Source of the DNA: Lentzea fradiae
GTDB lineage: Bacteria; Actinomycetota; Actinomycetes; Mycobacteriales; Pseudonocardiaceae
DNA: 64,000 nt
Direction of reading: 5' to 3'
NCBI RefSeq assembly: GCF_900100955.1
Contig: NZ_FNCC01000019.1
Location: 62,001-126,000 of the forward strand
Shown here one piece after another: positions 58,339-64,000 of the stretch (position 1 is its first letter; each line of letters begins with the position of its first letter). The translations under genes were made by a program, and so were the position numbers. The notes under the pieces are model-generated. The model did no database searches and was not told where the DNA came from. It saw nothing but the letters and a program-made list of their open reading frames with translations.

Positions 58339-59255
58339 ACACCCGGATCGAGTACGAGGTCGTGGACATGTTCGCCGAGGGCCCGCTCACCGGGTGCGCG
58401 CTCGGCGTGGTCCCCGACTCCGAGCACCTGTCCGACGCGGCGATGGCCGCGGTGGCCCGCGAGATCGGCACCTCGGAGACGGCCTTCGTGCTGCCCGCGA
58501 CGGCCCCCGGCGCCACCCACCGGGTGCGGGTGTTCAACCCCGGCGGCGAGTCGCCGTTCGGCGGGCACTCGGCGGTGGGCACGGCGGCCACGCTGGTGCG
58601 CCTGGGCCGGGTGGCCACCGGACGGCTGGTGCAGCAGTGCGGCGAACGCCTGCTGCCGGTGGAGGCCGACGTCGACGGCGCGTCCCTGACCACCACCGCC
58701 GGACCGCTGGAGATCTCCCCGTTCGACCCCGCCGGGCCCGCCGAGGCGTGCGGGCTGCGGCCCGAGGACGTCGCCGGGCCCGCCGCGACGGCGGGGTTCG
58801 GCCCGGCGTTCCACCTCCTGCCGGTGCGGCCGGACGCACCGGCCCGCGCCGCGCTGCGCCCGGAGCACCCGGTCTGGCGCGGCCAGCCGGACGTCCTGGT
58901 CTTCGCCTGGGACGCCGCGACGCGCACGGCCCGCGCCCGGATGTTCGCGCCGGGCTACGCGATGCCGGAGGACCCGGCCTGCGCCTCGGCCGCGCTCGCG
59001 CTCGGGCCGTGGCTGGTGCGGACCGGCCTGCTGCCCGCGACCACCGGCTCCCACCCGTACCGGCTGCGCCAGGGCGTCGAACTGCACCGCCCGGCCCTCC
59101 TCGACTGCCGCGTGGACGTCGTGGGCGGCCGGGTGACGGGGGCGTCGGTGTCCGGCGCCGTCCTGCCGGCGGCCAAGGGCCGGATGACGCTCCCCGCATC
59201 GGCCACCACCGCACCGGCCCGGCCTGCACCCACACCGGAGGAACGACCATGTTGA
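58335..59255 (+). CDS. tomK-like: PhzF-like isomerase (LmbX/TomK-like)
   Basis: A 306-residue protein of the PhzF / diaminopimelate-epimerase fold. EIGTSETAFVLP contains the conserved catalytic Glu, FNPGGESPFGGHSAVGTA matches the PhzF substrate loop, and MPEDPACASAALALGPWL the second half signature. In 4-alkyl-proline pathways (LmbX, SibS, TomK) it moves a double bond of the pyrroline intermediate before F420 reduction. The C-terminal 30 residues are Ala/Pro-rich and variable. The GTG start overlaps the LLM stop, and its end overlaps the gamma-glutamyltransferase start by seven bases. Confidence 0.87.
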   Translation: MNTRIEYEVVDMFAEGPLTGCALGVVPDSEHLSDAAMAAVAREIGTSETAFVLPATAPGATHRVRVFNPGGESPFGGHSAVGTAATLVRLGRVATGRLVQQCGERLLPVEADVDGASLTTTAGPLEISPFDPAGPAEACGLRPEDVAGPAATAGFGPAFHLLPVRPDAPARAALRPEHPVWRGQPDVLVFAWDAATRTARARMFAPGYAMPEDPACASAALALGPWLVRTGLLPATTGSHPYRLRQGVELHRPALLDCRVDVVGGRVTGASVSGAVLPAAKGRMTLPASATTAPARPAPTPEERPC

Positions 59256-61042
59256 CCCGACCCGAACTGCGCGGCACGAAGGCCGCGGTGTCCTCGACCC
59301 ACTGGCTCGCCTCCGCGGCGGGGATGGCGATGTTCGACCTGGGCGGCAACGCCTTCGACGCGGCGGCCGCGGCCGCGTTCGTCATCCAGGTGGTCGAGCC
59401 CCACCTCAACGGACCGGCCGGCGACGTGCCGATCATGGTGCACCGAGCCGGTTCCGGACGGGTGGAGGTGGTGTGCGGGCAGGGGCCGATGCCCGCCCGC
59501 GCCACCCCGGAGGAGTTCCGCGCCCGCGGCCTGTCCGCGGTACCGGGCTCCGGCCTGCTGCCGGCGTGCGTCCCCGGCGCGTTCGGCGCGTGGCTGCTGC
59601 TGGTGCGCGACTACGGGCGGCTGCCGCTGGCCGACGTGCTCGCCCCCGCCGTGCACTACGCCGAGCACGGGTACCCGGTGCTGCCGAAGGCGGCGGAGAT
59701 GATCGGCTCGCTGGAGGAGCTGTTCCGCGACGAATGGGCGGAGTCGGGGCGGACGTACCTCCTCGACGGCCGGGCTCCGGCACCGGGCCAGCGGCTTCGC
59801 AACCCGGCGCTGGCGGAGACCTACCGGCGCCTGCTGGCCGAGTCCCAGGCCGCGGGCGGCACCCGCGAGCAGCGCGTCGACGCCGCGCTGCGGGCGTTCT
59901 ACGAGGGTTTCGTCGCCGAGGCGATCGACCGGTTCACCACCACCGCGCGGATGGCCGACTCCACCGGCCGTCGCAACGGGGGCCTGTTGACAGGCGCCGA
60001 CCTGGCGTCCTGGCGGCCGGTCGTCGAGGAGTCGGTGTCCCTGTCCTACCGGGGCCTGAGCGTGCACAAGCCGGGCCCCTGGTCGCAGGGCCCGGTGTTC
60101 CTGCAGCAGCTCGCCCTGCTGGAGGGCTTCGACCTGGCCTCGATGGGCGCGGGCAGCGCGGACCACCTGCACACCGTGGTGGAGTGCGCGAAGCTGGCGT
60201 TCGCCGACCGCGAAGCGTGGTACGGGGACCCGCAGCACGCGGACGTGCCGCTGAAGACGCTGCTGGACCGCGGGTACGCCGACGAGCGGCGGGCGCTGGT
60301 CGGCGCGACCGCCTCCGGCGTGCTGCGCCCCGGCTCCCCCGACGACCGCGCACCGCTCCTGCCACCGCTGCTCGACCACGACGCGGTGCCGGACGAGCCG
60401 TCGTGGCTGCTCCAGCTCGACGACGGCGTACCCGCGGTGGTGCGGCGGACCGCCGCGCGCGGCGACACCTGCTGCGTCACAGCCACCGACGCGGAGGGCA
60501 ACGTCGTCGCGGCGACGCCCAGCGGCGGCTGGCTCAAGAGCTCGCCTGTCGTGCCCGGCCTGGGCTTCCCGCTCGGCACCCGCGGGCAGATGGCGTGGCT
60601 GGTGGACGGCCACCCGAACACCCTCGCCCCGGGAAAGCGCCCTCGCACCACGCTGAGCCCCACGATCGTGCTGCGCGACGGTGCGCCGCACCTGGCGTTC
60701 GGCACGCCGGGTGGTGACCAGCAGGACCAGTGGACGCTGAACTTCTTCGTCAACCACGTGGACTTCGGGATGGGCGTGCAGGAGGCGGTGGAGGCGACCG
60801 CGTTCCACACCGACCACGTGCCGTCGTCGTTCACCCCGCGCCGGGCGAGGCCGCTGGCGCTGGTCACCGAGTCGGGCCGCGACCGGGCGGTGGTCGAGGA
60901 GCTGCGCCGCCGCGGTCACGAGGTGCACGAGGTGCAACCGGGCACCCTGGGCAAGGTGTGCGTCACCGGCCGTACCGGCGACGACCTGGTGCTGGCGGCG
61001 GCCAGCCCGCGTGGACAGCAGGCATACGCGATAGCCAGGTAA
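59249..61042 (+). CDS. tomL-like: gamma-glutamyltransferase homologue (LmbA/TomL-like)
   Basis: GGAGGA precedes the ATG at 59249. The 597-residue protein has the GGT Ntn-hydrolase layout. The large-subunit part includes NAFDAAAAAAFVIQVVEPHLNGP (in two parts, NAFDAAAAAAFVIQ and VVEPHLNGPAGD). The self-cleavage site lies before Thr in ARGDTCCVTATDAEGN, near residue 408; the nucleophile Thr falls at the standard seven residues before the Asp. ATPSGGWLKSSP then follows. In lincomycin biosynthesis LmbA cleaves a C-C bond of the pyrroline intermediate, releasing oxalate, instead of handling glutathione. The same role is inferred here, and it explains why a peptidase-like gene sits in the cluster. 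Confidence 0.87.
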   Translation: MLTRPELRGTKAAVSSTHWLASAAGMAMFDLGGNAFDAAAAAAFVIQVVEPHLNGPAGDVPIMVHRAGSGRVEVVCGQGPMPARATPEEFRARGLSAVPGSGLLPACVPGAFGAWLLLVRDYGRLPLADVLAPAVHYAEHGYPVLPKAAEMIGSLEELFRDEWAESGRTYLLDGRAPAPGQRLRNPALAETYRRLLAESQAAGGTREQRVDAALRAFYEGFVAEAIDRFTTTARMADSTGRRNGGLLTGADLASWRPVVEESVSLSYRGLSVHKPGPWSQGPVFLQQLALLEGFDLASMGAGSADHLHTVVECAKLAFADREAWYGDPQHADVPLKTLLDRGYADERRALVGATASGVLRPGSPDDRAPLLPPLLDHDAVPDEPSWLLQLDDGVPAVVRRTAARGDTCCVTATDAEGNVVAATPSGGWLKSSPVVPGLGFPLGTRGQMAWLVDGHPNTLAPGKRPRTTLSPTIVLRDGAPHLAFGTPGGDQQDQWTLNFFVNHVDFGMGVQEAVEATAFHTDHVPSSFTPRRARPLALVTESGRDRAVVEELRRRGHEVHEVQPGTLGKVCVTGRTGDDLVLAAASPRGQQAYAIAR

Positions 61043-61111
61043 TCACCTGATCGGACCACAGGCGCCGGGGAGCTGGTCAGTCGCGTGGCGATACCCGAGG
61101 CGGCGGTATAC

Positions 61112-61129
61112 GATTTCCAGGCGGAAATC
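61112..61129. promoter_or_regulatory. palindromic operator GATTTCC-AGGC-GGAAATC before uvrA-like
   Basis: A perfect seven-base inverted repeat with four-base spacer lies 20 bases before the uvrA-like start, where a bound repressor would block transcription. The inner TTTCC-N4-GGAAA equals the site before the MarR gene. Confidence 0.6.
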
Positions 61130-61149
61130 ATTTGGCAGCGGGAGGGGCA

Positions 61150-63456
61150 ATGAGCACTCGCGGCGAGGTCCGCTCCGGCGGGTACATCACGATCGGCAAC
61201 GCCCGGGAGAACAACCTCCGGAACATCTCCCTGCGCATCCCCAAGGGCCGGCTCACGGTCTTCGCGGGGGTGTCGGGGTCGGGCAAGTCGTCGGTCGTGT
61301 TCGACACCATCGCGGTCGAGTCGCAGCGCCAGCTCAACGAGTCCTTCCCGTCGTTCATCCGCAACCGGCTGCCGCGCTACGAGCGGCCGGACGCGGAGGT
61401 CGTGGCGAACCTGTCCACGGCGATCGTGGTCGACCAGAGGCCGGTGGGCGGCAACTCGCGGTCCACCGTCGGCACCATGACCGACATCCACCCGGTGCTG
61501 CGGGTCCTGTTCTCCCGGCACGGCAAGCCCACCGCGGGCGAGTCGACGAAGTTCTCGTTCAACGACCCGCAGGGCATGTGCCCGGCCTGCGAGGGCCTCG
61601 GCCGCACCGTCCGGGTCGACCTGGACGCGCTGATCGACGAGGACAAGAGCCTCAACGAGGGCGCCATCCGGTTCCCCGGCTTCGCCAAGGGCACCTTCCA
61701 GTGGCAGCTCTACGCCGAGTCCGGCCTGTTCGACCCGGACCTGCCGGTGAAGCGGTTCAGCGCGGCCGACCGGGAGAAGCTGCTGCACGGCAGCGGTTTC
61801 AAGGTGGACAGGGCCGGTCGCAACGGCGTCTACAAGAACGAGTACGAGGGCGTGGTGCTGCGGTTCAACCGCCGCTACCTCAAGAAGGGCCTCGACTCGC
61901 TCAACGAGCGCGAGCGAGCCGCCGTCGAGCAGGTCGTCCACGAGGGGCCGTGCCCCGAGTGCCGGGGCGGCCGGCTCAACCAGGCGGCGCTGAGGTCGAA
62001 GATCGCCGGCCACTCCATCGCGGACCTCACCGCGCTGGAGGTCGACGAGCTGATCGACGTGCTGACCGGGCTCGACCTGCCCGCGGCCAAGCCGATCGTC
62101 GCCTCGGCGCTGAGCGCGCTGCGCCGCGTCTCCGGCATCGGCCTCGGCTACCTGACCCTGGACCGCGAGACACCGACGCTGTCCGGCGGTGAGAGCCAGC
62201 GCCTCAAGACGGTGCGCCACCTGGGCAGCAGCCTGACCGACCTGACGTTCATCTTCGACGAACCCAGCGTCGGCCTGCACCCGCGCGACGTCCACCGGCT
62301 CAACGACCTGCTGATCGCCCTGCGGGACAAGGGCAACACGGTGCTCGTCGTGGAGCACGACCGCGATGTGCTGCGGATCGCCGACCACGTCGTGGAGATG
62401 GGCCCCGGCGCGGGCACCGAGGGTGGTGAGGTCGTCTTCGAGGGGACCGTGGCCCAGCTCCGCCGTGCCGCCACCGCCACCGGCAGGGCCCTGCGCTCGG
62501 TGCCGGGGCTCAAGGAGCGGTTCCGCGAGCCCACGGGGACCCTGCCGGTGCGCAAGGCGAAGCTGCACAACCTGAAGGAGGTCTCCGTCGACCTCCCCAC
62601 CGGCGTGCTGACCACCGTCACCGGCGTCGCGGGCTCCGGCAAGAGCACACTGGTCGCGAGGGTGCTGCCGCGCCAGCACCCCGGCGTGGTCCTGGTGGAC
62701 CAGTCGTCGACCGGCATCTCGCTGCGCTCGGTGCCCGCCACCTACCTGGACGTCATGGACCCGATCCGGGCCATGTTCGCCGAGGTCTCCGGCCAGGAGG
62801 CGGGCCTGTTCAGCTTCAACTCCGCCGGCGCCTGCCCGTCGTGCAAGGGACGCGGCGTCATCCAGACCGACCTCGCCTACCTCGACCCGGTGACCACCAC
62901 CTGCGAGGCGTGCGGCGGCAGCCGGTACCGGCCGGAGGCGCTGGAGCACACCCTCGACGACCACACCATCGCCGACGTGCTCGCCATGACCACCGACGAC
63001 GCCCTGGGGTTCTTCACCGACGACAACGTCCGCGCCCGGCTGGCGCTGCTGTCCGAGGTCGGCCTGGGCTACCTGACGCTCGGCCAGCCGCTGTCCACCC
63101 TGTCCGGCGGCGAGCGCCAGCGCCTCAAGCTCGCGAGCCGCCTGCACGAGACCGGCAACGTCTACGTGCTGGACGAGCCCACCACCGGCCTGCACATGTC
63201 CGACACCCGCCGGCTGCTGGCACTGCTGGACCGCCTCGTCGACGCGGGCAACACCGTCGTCGTCATCGAGCACGACCTCGACGTCGTGCGGCACTCCGAC
63301 TGGGTCGTCGACATGGGCCCCGAGGCAGGGCGGCACGGCGGCCAGGTGGTGTTCGAGGGCACACCGGCCGAGCTGCTCGGGGCCAAGGGCTCGCACACGG
63401 CGCGCTGCCTGGCAGCGGACCTGGAGGAGTACTCCGCCAGGAGGCGGAATGGCTGA
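61150..63456 (+). CDS. tomM-like: UvrA-like drug-resistance ATPase
   Basis: The ATG at 61150 follows GGGAGGGG. The 768-residue protein has two ABC ATPase units: VSGSGKSSVVFDTI with LSGGESQRLKTVRHLGSSL, and VAGSGKSTLV with LSGGERQRLKLASRL. Zinc clusters CPACEGLGRT and CPSCKGRGV/CEACGGSRY are kept. At about 170 residues shorter than repair UvrA it probably lacks the UvrB-binding insert. Relatives (DrrC, TomM and the UvrA-like proteins of other PBD clusters) protect DNA from the cell's own DNA-binding drug. PBDs alkylate guanine N2, so this is the expected self-resistance gene. A palindromic operator lies directly before it. Confidence 0.92.
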   Translation: MSTRGEVRSGGYITIGNARENNLRNISLRIPKGRLTVFAGVSGSGKSSVVFDTIAVESQRQLNESFPSFIRNRLPRYERPDAEVVANLSTAIVVDQRPVGGNSRSTVGTMTDIHPVLRVLFSRHGKPTAGESTKFSFNDPQGMCPACEGLGRTVRVDLDALIDEDKSLNEGAIRFPGFAKGTFQWQLYAESGLFDPDLPVKRFSAADREKLLHGSGFKVDRAGRNGVYKNEYEGVVLRFNRRYLKKGLDSLNERERAAVEQVVHEGPCPECRGGRLNQAALRSKIAGHSIADLTALEVDELIDVLTGLDLPAAKPIVASALSALRRVSGIGLGYLTLDRETPTLSGGESQRLKTVRHLGSSLTDLTFIFDEPSVGLHPRDVHRLNDLLIALRDKGNTVLVVEHDRDVLRIADHVVEMGPGAGTEGGEVVFEGTVAQLRRAATATGRALRSVPGLKERFREPTGTLPVRKAKLHNLKEVSVDLPTGVLTTVTGVAGSGKSTLVARVLPRQHPGVVLVDQSSTGISLRSVPATYLDVMDPIRAMFAEVSGQEAGLFSFNSAGACPSCKGRGVIQTDLAYLDPVTTTCEACGGSRYRPEALEHTLDDHTIADVLAMTTDDALGFFTDDNVRARLALLSEVGLGYLTLGQPLSTLSGGERQRLKLASRLHETGNVYVLDEPTTGLHMSDTRRLLALLDRLVDAGNTVVVIEHDLDVVRHSDWVVDMGPEAGRHGGQVVFEGTPAELLGAKGSHTARCLAADLEEYSARRRNG

Positions 63457-63871
63457 GAACGACCTCATGCCGATCGGGCGCGTCGCCCAGTGGTTCGGGA
63501 TGCGCGTGCCCGCGTTGCGCTTCTACGAGGAGCAGGGCCTGCTGACCACCCGGCGCCGCAACGGCCGGCGGCACTTCGACCGGAACGACCTGCTCCGGCT
63601 CGCGCTCGTGCGGACCTACGTCGAGGGCGGGATGCTCAGCCTCGACGAGGTCAAGGAGCTGGTCGCGACCGAGCCGACGACGGACGCGCGGCTGCTGGCC
63701 GAGCGCCACGTCTCCGTGCTGAGGGAGCACGCGTCCAGCGCCGCCGCCGCGCTGCGGCTGCTGCGCCACCACATCGACCACGACCTGCCGGACCAGCTGT
63801 CGTGCCCCCGCTGCGCCGAGGAGCTGCGGGACCGCCTGGCCCGGTTCACCCGCCGCCGCGGACACGAGTGA
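63449..63871 (+). CDS. MerR-family regulator
   Basis: A 140-residue protein overlapping the uvrA-like stop by eight bases. The N-terminal winged helix is clear (IGRVAQWFGMRVPALRFYEEQGLL, as two parts IGRVAQWFGMRVPAL and RFYEEQGLLTTRR), then HFDRNDLLRLALVRTYVEGGMLSL, a helical dimer arm, and a C-terminal SCPRCAEEL with two cysteines. This fits the SoxR/BmrR-like MerR set, the pair of cysteines suggesting a metal or redox input. Coupled to the resistance gene it may adjust its expression to the drug. Its operator was not identified. Confidence 0.85.
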   Translation: MAENDLMPIGRVAQWFGMRVPALRFYEEQGLLTTRRRNGRRHFDRNDLLRLALVRTYVEGGMLSLDEVKELVATEPTTDARLLAERHVSVLREHASSAAAALRLLRHHIDHDLPDQLSCPRCAEELRDRLARFTRRRGHE

Positions 63872-63886
63872 GGAACGGGAGCAACC

Positions 63887-64000
63887 ATGCCGCAGATCCA
63901 CGTGACGCTGCTGAAGGGACGGGCGGAGAGCGAGATCACCGCCCTGGGCAGCGCGCTCACCGACGCCGCCGCGCGAGCGCTCGGCGTGTCCCCGGACGTG
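63887..64000 (+). CDS. tomN-like: 4-oxalocrotonate tautomerase-like enzyme (TomN-like, partial)
   Basis: The last 114 bases open a frame from an ATG at 63887, with GGGAG before it, cut by the window edge after 38 codons. It begins Met-Pro-Gln-Ile-His-Val, so the mature N-terminus is the catalytic Pro1 of the tautomerase superfamily, and continues LLKGRAESEITALGSALTDA. Tomaymycin's TomN is a 4-oxalocrotonate tautomerase homologue thought to isomerise an intermediate of the alkylidene-proline route. Finding it here, in the expected position, strengthens the PBD assignment. Confidence 0.85.
   Translation, partial: MPQIHVTLLKGRAESEITALGSALTDAAARALGVSPDV

Noticed and set aside
59249..61042. Glutathione-metabolising gamma-glutamyltransferase
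   Set aside because: The operon (DOPA dioxygenase, F420 reductase, PhzF-like) matches the 4-alkyl-proline pathway, where this homologue performs C-C cleavage.
61150..63456. Housekeeping excision-repair UvrA
   Set aside because: It is clearly shorter than repair UvrA, sits in the PBD cluster and has a cluster-type operator; self-resistance fits better.
1..64000. CRISPR arrays, complete insertion sequences, rRNA or tRNA genes
   Set aside because: None were seen on reading both strands; short repeats found are operator-sized or terminator hairpins.

Overview
This 64 kb window has the very high GC content, GTG starts, GTGA/ATGA gene overlaps, SARP regulator, F420-type oxidoreductase and GH44/CBM2 glycosidase of a filamentous actinomycete. 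A Pseudonocardiales genus (Saccharothrix, Actinosynnema or Lentzea type) would fit, but the sequence alone does not fix the genus. No tRNA, rRNA, complete insertion sequence or CRISPR array was seen.

Layout. (1) 0-3 kb: the cut end of a StrR/NovG-like ParB-fold regulator, a secreted alpha/beta hydrolase and a gene remnant. (2) 3-10.4 kb: a defence-like island with two SNF2-type helicases in one operon, the upstream one carrying a C-terminal DUF3883/NOV-like domain. A divergent SBD-HNH type IV restriction endonuclease of the phosphorothioate-DNA-sensing kind follows. (3) 10.5-20.3 kb: ordinary accessory genes. These are an SDR, a LysR remnant, a GH44-CBM2 glycosidase, a CBM2-esterase with a CebR-type box, AraC/GlxA regulators, NmrA and MDR oxidoreductases, a DJ-1/PfpI protein and a secreted protein.

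(4) 20.4-37.7 kb: an unfamiliar peptide-type biosynthetic region. It has a C39-peptidase ABC exporter and a 48-residue precursor-like peptide with a Gly-Gly-Ala site near its C-terminus. It also has a glutamine-dependent NAD synthetase operon (NadE, NmrA-like, NUDIX, ParB-fold), a PaaK-like adenylating enzyme, a winged-helix/alpha-beta-hydrolase fusion and a 974-residue SARP regulator. An MFS transporter, a tandem ATP-grasp ligase and a protein of unknown function complete it. Heptamer repeats with 11 bp spacing, the layout of SARP operators, precede the exporter, the PaaK-like gene, the hydrolase fusion and the MFS/ATP-grasp operon. This ties the otherwise scattered genes into one candidate regulon and is the best candidate here for an undescribed system.

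(5) 38.8-64 kb: a pyrrolobenzodiazepine (PBD) cluster of the tomaymycin type, running off the right edge. A DAHP synthase and PhzE-like synthase feed anthranilate formation. A flavin monooxygenase, an HpaB/HpaC pair and an O-methyltransferase decorate the ring. A free-standing A-PCP protein and a C-A-PCP-reductase NRPS assemble and release the product. The 4-alkylidene-proline half comes from a tyrosine hydroxylase, DOPA dioxygenase, F420 reductase, PhzF-like isomerase, gamma-glutamyltransferase-like enzyme and tautomerase (the last truncated). A UvrA-like protein should give self-resistance. A palindrome TTTCC-N4-GGAAA recurs before the MarR gene, in the monooxygenase/PhzE-paralogue divergent promoter (one mismatch) and before the uvrA-like gene, suggesting shared control. 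Oddities include a second PhzE paralogue without catalytic residues and a carrier-like N-terminus on the NRPS without its serine.
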